IMG/VR virus record: IMGVR_UViG_3300046616_000314
Coordinates: 124,001-188,000 of that record
Length of the DNA: 64,000 nt
Source: a virus
Direction: 5' to 3' (one strand)
Shown here one piece after another: positions 53,651-60,713 of the stretch. The notes beneath the pieces were generated by a model, which saw nothing but the letters and a program-made list of their open reading frames with translations, did not search any database and was not told where the DNA came from. A program made the translations under genes and the position numbers. Position 1 is the first letter of the stretch. Every line of letters begins with the position of its first letter.

Positions 53651-53925
53651 GCGTAGAATATTTTATAGAATTTCACACCCGAGAGCCGGAACTACAATAT
53701 CCGTGGATGATTTTAGTTCGGACCACGGGAACCCGGCTTACCTCTATGTGGTACGACCGGGATTCTTGGTATCCCTATGAAGAAATGACTAAATGGCTCC
53801 AACTTGAATTAATAAATGAGCGAATGGAAAAGCTCAATTACGAATCCAAGGGAGACAAATACAAGAAGGCTTACTTCTTCACGACAGAAGAAGATGCTAT
53901 GAAGTTTTTACTTCGGTGGAAGTGA
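53647..53925 (+). CDS. FKLKW-family protein, MLYWK subgroup (92 aa)
   Basis: ATGA overlap. Strand WMILVRTTG; central helix EMTKWLQLELINERME; tail TEEDAMKFLLRWK. Overlaps the convergent glycosyltransferase by 29 nt. Function unknown. Confidence 0.86.
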   Translation: MSVEYFIEFHTREPELQYPWMILVRTTGTRLTSMWYDRDSWYPYEEMTKWLQLELINERMEKLNYESKGDKYKKAYFFTTEEDAMKFLLRWK

Positions 53926-54763
53926 CCTGGGCGGCTCTCATAGCTTCTAGTTTTTCGTTCAGATTGAACCGCAACAATTGATCCCATTCGGGAACGCGGT
54001 CGTATTGGTGGACGACGGGATACAGCTTGCCCCCGGCGGTCTTCACGCCTTCTTCGTCCAGAACCGGTTCAGGCTCTAGCAGGAACGGTCTAAAGCCGTC
54101 TACCTTCTTGGGATCGGCGAAAGTCCCCGCTTGGCAAGCAAACCCATCTTCAGACAATCCAATTTGGGCTACATCCTTATAGGGATGCGAGTCGAGAAGC
54201 AGATTGTATCCGCTTTGGTCAGCGACAGGGAAGCCAGTTGACTTGGCGATCTGGGAAACGGCTAAGCAAAGGTCAGAGATATACGGCGCCTCACCAGCTA
54301 GGACGCCGACGTTGTATACGCACTTGTCCATGATGTTGTTCGCAATGGCTGGGAAGCCTTGATTCAAGTTATCCCGGTTCCATGCTTCATCCTTGAACTT
54401 GATGCCTTCTCCGACCGCGTAGAACTTACCGGTCAGGTTGGCGGCGAGCCAATCCATAGGATTTGATTGGAAATAAACGTCGCGAGCATCGGTCACGACA
54501 CAGTAGCGCAACTTGTCGGCTACTGGCTTCATAACTTCATAAAAATCATGGAAGCGTTGATTATAGATCGACCCGCGCAAGGGCATTTCGATCACTTGGA
54601 AACCGAGTTGCTTGAAATTCGCGATCACGTCGGCATTATTATCGTATACGATGACAGCCTTGAGACCGGTGTAACCTGAAGAAATTAGGCTAAGAGCCCA
54701 CAGGTTGACTTGTTCCCACTTGTATCCGCCTATCGCCCCTAGAACGAGGTCTTGTTTAGACAT
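53897..54763 (-). CDS. Glycosyltransferase-like protein with D-x-R-D (288 aa)
   Basis: MSKQDLVLGAIGGYKWEQVN, LKAVIVYDNNAD, and YCVVTDARDVYFQSNPMDWL: the D-x-R-D-V-x-F-Q pattern is typical of a group of bacterial and phage sugar transferases. Acceptor unknown. Ends in AAQVTSTEVKTS. Monocistronic. Confidence 0.7.
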   Translation of the reverse strand: MSKQDLVLGAIGGYKWEQVNLWALSLISSGYTGLKAVIVYDNNADVIANFKQLGFQVIEMPLRGSIYNQRFHDFYEVMKPVADKLRYCVVTDARDVYFQSNPMDWLAANLTGKFYAVGEGIKFKDEAWNRDNLNQGFPAIANNIMDKCVYNVGVLAGEAPYISDLCLAVSQIAKSTGFPVADQSGYNLLLDSHPYKDVAQIGLSEDGFACQAGTFADPKKVDGFRPFLLEPEPVLDEEGVKTAGGKLYPVVHQYDRVPEWDQLLRFNLNEKLEAMRAAQVTSTEVKTS

Positions 54764-54790
54764 TTAGCTCACATATAAAAGTTACTATGT

Positions 54791-55276
54791 TTACTCTACG
54801 CTAGATTTCTCTGCAAAATCAATAATAAAATGACCTTGATTACTTAAAGTTAGTTTCAAGGTCACGATTTCTTCTTCACTGTTGGTGAAGAACCACTCAT
54901 CATTCTTGAGTTTTACTATACGCCGCCCAATGGTTTGCGAAATTTTCACACGAACCGGGCCTTTATCTTCGATCTTCGGATTGACCAGAAGTCCAAATCT
55001 GGCTGGCAACCGGTTGATCGCTGGCTTGGTTTTGTGAGCAAACTCTATGATGAAATGGTTCAGTTGTTCGACGGTGGTGAAGAACAGGGTATTACCAACC
55101 CACGTGAAATCCCTTGGGAAAACCTCTTGTCCCCACTTGACTGCATCGTTCCAGAATCTAGGACGCTGGGGATAATGCCCCTTCATCACATAGTTGGGAT
55201 AGCCCGCATTACGCAACTTTGAGGCTGCGTGAAACTTGTCTTCTAGGTCATCACAAAAATCACGAATAGGTTTCAT
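54791..55276 (-). CDS. Hypothetical protein with two tail-like segments (161 aa)
   Basis: ATG 55274-55276 is set by the promoter (5 nt gap); an earlier frame start lies in the promoter. The helix DFCDDLEDKFHAASKLRNAG; DAVKWGQEVFPRDFTWVGNT then FFTTVEQLNHFIIEF, and later WFFTNSEEEIVTLKLTL. The two F-F-T-x segments recall the FKLKW-family strand and tail, so it may be a double-domain relative. Function unknown. Confidence 0.72.
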   Translation of the reverse strand: MKPIRDFCDDLEDKFHAASKLRNAGYPNYVMKGHYPQRPRFWNDAVKWGQEVFPRDFTWVGNTLFFTTVEQLNHFIIEFAHKTKPAINRLPARFGLLVNPKIEDKGPVRVKISQTIGRRIVKLKNDEWFFTNSEEEIVTLKLTLSNQGHFIIDFAEKSSVE

Positions 55277-55281
55277 GGCTA

Positions 55282-55309
55282 AACATATCATTATTCTAGG
55301 GATTGTCAA
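55282..55309 (-). promoter_or_regulatory. Divergent promoter, leftward arm
   Basis: Minus strand TTGACA (55304-55309), 16 nt, TATGTT (55282-55287), 5 nt to the ATG at 55276. Its -35 overlaps that of the rightward arm. Confidence 0.65.
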
Positions 55310-55331
55310 GACATTCAAACTAGACTATAAT
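55303..55331 (+). promoter_or_regulatory. Divergent promoter, rightward arm
   Basis: TTGTCA (55303-55308), 17 nt, TATAAT (55326-55331), a perfect -10. Leader with GGAGG follows. Confidence 0.75.
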
Positions 55332-55353
55332 CTAGAAAATAATGGAGGTTCGT

Positions 55354-55605
55354 ATGATTCTGAGAGATTGCAATCGTGGTGTTATCGTCGCCGTCGCCCA
55401 AGAAGACAGTGTTGATCAATGGCGTGGGCAAGTCGGTCATATCATCGGCGTCCGCAAGGTGGCGACTTATGACTATGCAGTTGAAGTCGAACTGGGCTAT
55501 AATCCACTGTTGCCTGAGATTGACCCCTTGACCGGTGTGAAGAACCCCGAGAACAAGCGGTTGGTCATCTGTGTGCATCCGAAATATTTGACACGGGATT
55601 TCTAA
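55354..55605 (+). CDS. Small beta-barrel-like protein (83 aa)
   Basis: GGAGG 5 nt before ATG 55354, so the in-frame ATG at 55342 is not used. MILRDCNRGVIVAVAQEDSV; GQVGHIIGVRKVATYDYAVEV; strands and G-turns suggest an SH3-like barrel. The next gene begins directly after the stop. No family recognised. Confidence 0.7.
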   Translation: MILRDCNRGVIVAVAQEDSVDQWRGQVGHIIGVRKVATYDYAVEVELGYNPLLPEIDPLTGVKNPENKRLVICVHPKYLTRDF

Positions 55606-56061
55606 ATGCGTTGTGGCATGTATGTGAAGCGAGTCGAGAAAAACGGCAAGTTTAAAATTGTCGAACAACGCTCGTGGATAACCACTCTAGATCACTCAGT
55701 CTCACTAAACGGCTGGGGTCTGTCAGCGGAACAACTGCTGGCAGAAGGCGCCGAGATTTGTGACGGCAAGATCGAAGCTCGCGTGGAAGCCGAGGATGAA
55801 CCCTACATGGGCGGCTCAAGCGCGGTGTTGACGATCACTTACACGTGCGAGAAATGCCATGGTCAGCATTTCCCTCATCTTCCCGAGGATTCCAAGAGCC
55901 TTGGTAAGTTCCTGACGGAAGTCATCGAGCAAATGGATGACGCTCCCTTGATCGCGGCAAAAACTGCGCAAGAGAAAGTGGATGTCGATAATCGCAATGC
56001 GGCGATGGCGAAGATTAACGCGGATCGAGCGAAACGCAATCAACCTCCGCTGGGGTTTTAA
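55606..56061 (+). CDS. Hypothetical protein with C-x-x-C (151 aa)
   Basis: MRCGMYVKRVEKNGKFKIVE; AVLTITYTCEKCHGQHFPHL holds a C-x-x-C-H pattern for possible metal binding; the rest is helical with a basic end (NADRAKRNQPPLGF). No family recognised. Confidence 0.73.
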   Translation: MRCGMYVKRVEKNGKFKIVEQRSWITTLDHSVSLNGWGLSAEQLLAEGAEICDGKIEARVEAEDEPYMGGSSAVLTITYTCEKCHGQHFPHLPEDSKSLGKFLTEVIEQMDDAPLIAAKTAQEKVDVDNRNAAMAKINADRAKRNQPPLGF

Positions 56062-56096
56062 TTAGGGTCCTAGGGCATCGTCTGTTATGATGCTTT

Positions 56097-56228
56097 ATGA
56101 AATTTACAACATTCTCTGACCCTAAACCCAAGCCCGGTATGTCTGACCCTCGTTCAACGGGGGTGTCCAGACCAAGACCGCGACCCTCTACACGTTTCGT
56201 TCCAAACGATCCGCGTAGCACACGATAA
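56097..56228 (+). CDS. Small proline/arginine-rich peptide (43 aa)
   Basis: MKFTTFSDPKPKPGMSDPRS then VSRPRPRPSTRF and NDPRSTR. TATGAT lies 5 nt before the ATG (no clear -35). Disordered by composition. It is followed by a strong terminator, which supports a real transcript. Confidence 0.5.
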   Translation: MKFTTFSDPKPKPGMSDPRSTGVSRPRPRPSTRFVPNDPRSTR

Positions 56229-56230
56229 AG

Positions 56231-56264
56231 AAAAGCCGCCAGAGGGTTTCCCTGGCGGCTTTTC
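56231..56264 (+). terminator. Bidirectional rho-independent terminator
   Basis: 12-bp stem AAAAGCCGCCAG / CTGGCGGCTTTT with T-run. Serves the plus operon and the convergent minus operon. Confidence 0.88.
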
Positions 56265-56266
56265 TG

Positions 56267-56467
56267 TTACTGTTGGCTCAGAACGTATGTCTTAGCATCA
56301 GCGAGCAACTTGAACTTGCGTTCGTTATCGTAATCTTCGCCACGTCCAGCAACCCATTGGCGAACCCTGGCTGGATTTTGCTGATCGGCAAAGGTTCGTG
56401 CGCCGATGTCAGGATAAATCCACCAATCATTTAGGCGATAAACGCCGTTATGATCCCGTTCAAACAT
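56267..56467 (-). CDS. Small hypothetical protein (66 aa)
   Basis: TGATG-type junction with alkB. MFERDHNGVYRLNDWWIYPD; DQQNPARVRQWVAGRGEDYD; helical end. Last gene of the alkB operon. No family recognised. Confidence 0.7.
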   Translation of the reverse strand: MFERDHNGVYRLNDWWIYPDIGARTFADQQNPARVRQWVAGRGEDYDNERKFKLLADAKTYVLSQQ

Positions 56468-57036
56468 CAGATCAAGCCTCTGAAGGTTGCGCTGATTCTG
56501 GGCTTATGGAACCCAGACTTGGGGATCGCGTGCTGGTGCGTGGATTGCATTCCCGCCTCCATAATGGCGACGGAGCCGTGTTCCAGCAACAACTTCTCTT
56601 CGTCTCCGAACACCGGCTTGACGGTATCCGAACCGGCGACCAGAACGCGCCTAAACTTGATGACACGCTCTTGACCCAGAGTGATGATCGGAATCGGCTT
56701 GGTGTGATCGATGCCGGGATCATCATCGGCGTGGAAGCCCAAGGAATCCAGACCGTCTTTGTAGCCGTTCAGGAAACAACCTTCGAAACTGATGCCGGTG
56801 GCGACATAGATTCGGTCGGTCATTTCGGTGATCAGTTCGTGAGCCGCCTGGGGCTCATAGGTGCGCAGCTCCCTTTTCCCGTAGGTGTACGGGCGATTCA
56901 GGATGTTGTACCAATACTCCCTACGCGGAGTGTTGGGGCGGAACTGCCAATCCAACTCAGCCCACAATCTGTCGAAATAGACAGTCGCGGTCTTCGGATC
57001 GATGAAGTTCTTTACGTATGTAACCGGAGCGTCCAT
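56467..57036 (-). CDS. alkB: AlkB-like 2-oxoglutarate/Fe(II) dioxygenase (189 aa)
   Basis: CFLNGYKDGLDSLGFHADDD with the H-x-D pair (H102, D104), THQHAIPK (H169) and RISATFR (R180, R186 for 2-oxoglutarate) are the AlkB signature. AlkB enzymes remove methyl groups from DNA or RNA bases. Length is near the short bacterial form. Possible roles: repair of alkylated phage DNA or RNA. Confidence 0.87.
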   Translation of the reverse strand: MDAPVTYVKNFIDPKTATVYFDRLWAELDWQFRPNTPRREYWYNILNRPYTYGKRELRTYEPQAAHELITEMTDRIYVATGISFEGCFLNGYKDGLDSLGFHADDDPGIDHTKPIPIITLGQERVIKFRRVLVAGSDTVKPVFGDEEKLLLEHGSVAIMEAGMQSTHQHAIPKSGFHKPRISATFRGLI

Positions 57037-57062
57037 GACGGCTCCCCTTTTCTATTTCTGGA

Positions 57063-57443
57063 TCAGATCGGGTCAGTGCCCAAGATGCGATCCACGATGG
57101 GTTTGACGGCGGAATTGGTCGGAACGTACTGGAAAGCCATGTCGTTTGCCGAAATCGGACCAAACGTGCGCCAGCCTTCCGTATCCGAACCGCCTTCGAA
57201 AATCACGGTGACGTAATCATCGGTGGAATACTCGTCTTTCTTGCAAAGCTCGATAGCCTTGACTTCACCGGCTCCACCAAAATGACCGAAGATGTTCGGG
57301 TTCATGAACACCTTGAACGCCGAGCGTCGCTGCCAATGCTGGCAAAGTCGGCGGGCGGTCGTGTTAGCCCAACTACCAGTGTACTCACGGGCTTGCGCCG
57401 GAAACGTGAAGTCCGCCGGTTTTGCTTGTTTGAAAATACGCAT
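57063..57443 (-). CDS. Hypothetical protein (126 aa)
   Basis: ATG 57441-57443 with GGAG 6 nt upstream. MRIFKQAKPADFTFPAQARE; WANTTARRLCQHWQRRSAF; strand VTVIFEGGS; ends VDRILGTDPI. First gene of the alkB operon. No family recognised. Confidence 0.72.
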   Translation of the reverse strand: MRIFKQAKPADFTFPAQAREYTGSWANTTARRLCQHWQRRSAFKVFMNPNIFGHFGGAGEVKAIELCKKDEYSTDDYVTVIFEGGSDTEGWRTFGPISANDMAFQYVPTNSAVKPIVDRILGTDPI

Positions 57444-57470
57444 ACGGCTCTCCATCAAAGAATAGTCCTT

Positions 57471-57498
57471 ATAATATCAGGGATATGCTTTCTGTCAA
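57471..57498 (-). promoter_or_regulatory. Promoter of the alkB operon
   Basis: Minus strand TTGACA (57493-57498), 16 nt, TATTAT (57471-57476); leader with GGAG. Back to back with a late promoter on the other strand. Confidence 0.68.
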
Positions 57499-57500
57499 CT

Positions 57501-57508
57501 CATAAATA
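57501..57508 (+). promoter_or_regulatory. Late promoter, leaderless arrangement
   Basis: CATAAATA ends 5 nt before the ATG at 57514. Confidence 0.65.
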
Positions 57509-57513
57509 AAGAT

Positions 57514-58569
57514 ATGTCTGACTTAGCCAAACGTATCATTGAATTATCCGGTCGCATCGTAGAAGATTCTGCTTTGTTTACTTCCGATCAAGCACAAGAT
57601 GTTCTTCGTTCCCACGGGTTCGACCCTGTAGGCTTGACCGATGATATTTTCAAGATGACCTATGATCGTGGTGTGAAGGCAGGCAAGATTACACCGCGAA
57701 ACAAAGACATTATCATTCGCGCGTATGGCGTTGTGAAACATAGCGAATCTGCTGTTCCCGAGTGGGCAAAAGCGGGTGGCTATTCCGGTAATCACGAAAT
57801 CAAAACGACCGACTATTCGGATGCTAATTTCATTAAGAAACGCATCTGGGAACTGTCGGGTCACGCTAAGACTCCTTACACACTTTGGGTTTTCGACGGC
57901 AAGTCTTTCTCTACACATTTGACGGTGTTTGGAACGCCTAAGTATCTACGTGAAATGACCAAGGCAATGATGATCTATGCTCGCAAATCTGCGGCGATTT
58001 TTGTCACCGGTCCTAGCAAGGCTTTGATTTTGCTGGCTATTGGTGGATTCATTTTGGAACAACCGATGGCTCTAGAAAATCGTTCAATCACCGATCCTCA
58101 TTTTGTTGCCGCATTACCAAACATGCTGTCGCGCATTGCTCAACAAATCAAAGACAAGGCGCCACCTGTTGCTGAATTCAAGGCATGGTTCAACACTAAG
58201 AACGGTAAGATGATCGAAATGAAACCTACTGAAAGTTTCTACGATCCTATTCGTCAAGACCCAAAACAGTATGGAGTCATTGATGAAGAAATGGCATCCT
58301 TGACCAATGTTCGGGCGAAGATGGAAGCCAAAGGTTGGGCTGCTATTGGGGTCAACGCAGCGGACAAAAATAACATAACTGCTATTGTTCAGGCGGGTGA
58401 TAACGATAAAGCACTCGCGGCAAGCCGTTGGTTGTATCATCAACGTTACGAAAAGGCTCCCTGGAAAAAATTGAATGTTAAGGCGCAAGGGCGCACCATC
58501 GTTCTAGACGGGCACGCCGAGATTCTTGACTACCTTAAAACTGGTAAGGCAAGCTATTACATCGGTTGA
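57514..58569 (+). CDS. Late-promoter hypothetical protein, possible virion component (351 aa)
   Basis: MSDLAKRIIELSGRIVEDSA; HGFDPVGLTDDIFKMTYDRG; residues 150-190 hold a hydrophobic stretch (FVTGPSKALILLAIGGFIL). The N-terminus is only loosely tag-like. Its late promoter 5 nt upstream suggests a virion or late factor. No family recognised. Confidence 0.68.
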   Translation: MSDLAKRIIELSGRIVEDSALFTSDQAQDVLRSHGFDPVGLTDDIFKMTYDRGVKAGKITPRNKDIIIRAYGVVKHSESAVPEWAKAGGYSGNHEIKTTDYSDANFIKKRIWELSGHAKTPYTLWVFDGKSFSTHLTVFGTPKYLREMTKAMMIYARKSAAIFVTGPSKALILLAIGGFILEQPMALENRSITDPHFVAALPNMLSRIAQQIKDKAPPVAEFKAWFNTKNGKMIEMKPTESFYDPIRQDPKQYGVIDEEMASLTNVRAKMEAKGWAAIGVNAADKNNITAIVQAGDNDKALAASRWLYHQRYEKAPWKKLNVKAQGRTIVLDGHAEILDYLKTGKASYYIG

Positions 58570-58618
58570 TTTCGTATTTTGATCGTGATATTTTATAAAA
58601 AATATTTACGGATCGGTC

Positions 58619-59119
58619 ATGTCCACCCTTATCATGTCTCGTGTGAGAAAATTGAGCGAAGACGATTTCAAGAGCATCCAAGGCTCTGAAACGCACGCGG
58701 CTATGGTCAAGTGGCGTATTCGCATCAAGATCGACAAAGACTATACTCAGAACGCCCTTTCGACCTTTGAAAAATGGGCAGAAGACAACACCACGGGTTT
58801 GTACCGGGTTTGCTGGTATGGGTCAGATCGAGCCGCCATTGACATCTATTTCGAAGAAGACGCGGACGCGGCGACCTTTAAGCTGAAGTTCGAAGGTTCC
58901 AAGGAATCACCTATTCCGAAGAATCCACCACCAAGACCACAACCGAACTTCAATCAAACTGCCGCCATGCAGCGCGTCAAGCAATCGATCTACGACAAAT
59001 ATACCGATCATGATCCATATGATTCGTTCGGTCGCTACGATAGCTACGAGACCGATTTGACCAAGCTTGAACATCTTCGTCGGATGTACGAGCAACAGCG
59101 TAAAAGCAAAGGCAAATGA
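58619..59119 (+). CDS. FKLKW-family protein fused to a C-terminal extension (166 aa)
   Basis: Central helix TFEKWAEDNTTGLYRV, strand AAIDIYFEE and tail DADAATFKLKFEG at residues 65-97, then a proline-rich link (IPKNPPPRPQPNF) and a charged helical end (TDLTKLEHLRRMYEQQRKSK). The start could also be the ATG at 58634. ATGA overlap with the next gene. Function unknown. Confidence 0.8.
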   Translation: MSTLIMSRVRKLSEDDFKSIQGSETHAAMVKWRIRIKIDKDYTQNALSTFEKWAEDNTTGLYRVCWYGSDRAAIDIYFEEDADAATFKLKFEGSKESPIPKNPPPRPQPNFNQTAAMQRVKQSIYDKYTDHDPYDSFGRYDSYETDLTKLEHLRRMYEQQRKSKGK

Positions 59120-59565
59120 AAATCTTAGAGGGTTTTCTTGAGAAGAACCCCAAGGTTCTCGCAGCGGTCGATGTCTGGTTTGCAGAAATGCAAGCGGGTG
59201 GATGGCTCACGGTATCGGGCATCTACCCACAATGGCAACGATATCTTGCGCTCAGCGACAACGGCAAGATCGTAAGTTTTATGATTTTCGAGCGTGCGGC
59301 AAACAAGTCCATGATCCGCATCAAGGCGGCTTGGACTGACCCCGCGTATCGCCGTCAAGGGCTCTACGATACCCTCTGGAACGAGCTTGTGAGCCGCTAC
59401 AGGGGCATGTACGGAACTATCCGTAGTGGCTTCCATAAATCCAATAAAGCCTCTGAGGCGATGCAAATCAAGCAAGGTCGAAAGATCGTAGAAGGCATCA
59501 GCGGGAATGGAACCCACATGACATCTTACTACGAACTGAACCCCAAATTAAATATTGCTTTCTAG
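59116..59565 (+). CDS. GNAT-fold acetyltransferase-like protein (149 aa)
   Basis: Strand IVSFMIFERAANKSMIRIKA, then WTDPAYRRQGLYDTLWNELV, the R-R-x-x-G-L acetyl-CoA loop of GNAT enzymes, and a C-terminal strand. Likely transfers an acyl group to an unknown target; target may be the preceding family protein's host partner (speculative). Confidence 0.65.
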   Translation: MKILEGFLEKNPKVLAAVDVWFAEMQAGGWLTVSGIYPQWQRYLALSDNGKIVSFMIFERAANKSMIRIKAAWTDPAYRRQGLYDTLWNELVSRYRGMYGTIRSGFHKSNKASEAMQIKQGRKIVEGISGNGTHMTSYYELNPKLNIAF

Positions 59566-59606
59566 TATTTGAATAGCGGATAATCTTCTATATTTGGAGA
59601 TTATCT

Positions 59607-60338
59607 ATGCGCGTTGCCGTACTCACACCATACCATAAAGAATCACTAGACGTTCTTAAGCGTTGCCACGATAGCGTTGTAAATCAAACCCATGCCGATG
59701 TTGTTCACTTCATGGTGGCGGATGGACACGCTATTGATGAGATCGACACTTGGGAAAAAATTGAACATATTAAGCTCCCCAATCAGCACGCCGATTATGG
59801 CGATACGCCGCGTTGCATTGGTGCTCTGAGTATTTCGGCTCAAGGGTTTGACGCGATCACGCTTCTGGACGCGGACAACTGGTTTGAACCAAACCATATC
59901 GAAACTTTGCTGAAGATGCAGCGGGACACCGGAGCCCAAGTCGTCACGGGTACACGAACCCTACGGCGCCCCGATGAAAGTATCCTGGCGGTTGACACCG
60001 AATCCGATGGTGTTCATTTCAATGATACCAATTGTTACCTCATGATGAAGCCGACATTCGTTGCGTTCAGTTCATGGGGCTTCAAGGATACGAAGGAAGG
60101 TATCATCGGAGATCGATATTTCTGGGAAACCGTGCAGCGCATGGGCTATACCCGCGCCCACTGTACAATTCCGACCACGAATTACGTGACGACGTTTGCC
60201 TATCACTATGAGAAGCATGGCGAGACGCCACCCGATTGGTCAAAGGTTATTGCACGCCTACCTGGGGACACTCACAACACCATGTATAATTACGTGGATT
60301 ATGTTGCCAAGATTAAGGCGATCCGAGCTAAAGCTTAG
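59607..60338 (+). CDS. Family 2 glycosyltransferase (243 aa)
   Basis: TTTGGAG before ATG. MRVAVLTPYHKESLDVLKRC start; FDAITLLDADNWFEPNHIET with D-A-D for metal; GDRYFWETVQRMGY later. GT2 enzymes invert at the sugar and use nucleotide sugars. Acceptor unknown. Fourth sugar-transferase gene in the window. Confidence 0.8.
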   Translation: MRVAVLTPYHKESLDVLKRCHDSVVNQTHADVVHFMVADGHAIDEIDTWEKIEHIKLPNQHADYGDTPRCIGALSISAQGFDAITLLDADNWFEPNHIETLLKMQRDTGAQVVTGTRTLRRPDESILAVDTESDGVHFNDTNCYLMMKPTFVAFSSWGFKDTKEGIIGDRYFWETVQRMGYTRAHCTIPTTNYVTTFAYHYEKHGETPPDWSKVIARLPGDTHNTMYNYVDYVAKIKAIRAKA

Positions 60339-60660
60339 GATTTTTGTGCAACACAACGTCGGCGGTGAGAGCTTCGACTTCTGAAAAATAGATGTCAATC
60401 TTATGTGAGCGTGCGGGACCATCGGAAAATTCGATGTCTCGTGCGCTCATTCCGTTTTCACGATGCCGTAGAAAAATTCGGTAGCCAGATGGGTTATCGC
60501 ACTTTACGATAACAACAATCTTAATCTTGTCACCGATCTTCTCAATCGTTTGCGGAGTAAGACCACAATATATTGGAGCCGGAATTTGTGTATTGATTTT
60601 TTCGACAACAACTGGAACTGGCTTGAGAAACAAACCCATAAGCAACGCTAACAAATACAT
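60328..60660 (-). CDS. Exported or membrane-anchored protein (110 aa)
   Basis: ATG 60658-60660: MYLLALLMGLFLKPVPVVVE is a signal anchor; the rest (APIYCGLTPQTIEKIGDKIK, strands to the end) should lie in the periplasm. A late-type box ACTAAATA is at 60688-60695 (minus). No family recognised; possible envelope-acting late protein. Confidence 0.66.
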   Translation of the reverse strand: MYLLALLMGLFLKPVPVVVEKINTQIPAPIYCGLTPQTIEKIGDKIKIVVIVKCDNPSGYRIFLRHRENGMSARDIEFSDGPARSHKIDIYFSEVEALTADVVLHKNPKL

Positions 60661-60687
60661 AAAATACACCACGCGGACACCTATAGA

Positions 60688-60695
60688 TATTTAGT
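60688..60695 (-). promoter_or_regulatory. Late-type promoter, leftward
   Basis: ACTAAATA on the minus strand, 4 nt from the rightward late promoter; together they form a divergent late pair. Confidence 0.45.
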
Positions 60696-60699
60696 TGGC

Positions 60700-60707
60700 T
60701 ATAAATA
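60700..60707 (+). promoter_or_regulatory. Late promoter TATAAATA, rightward
   Basis: Exact consensus ending 6 nt before the ATG at 60714. Confidence 0.7.
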
Positions 60708-60713
60708 ATAGTT

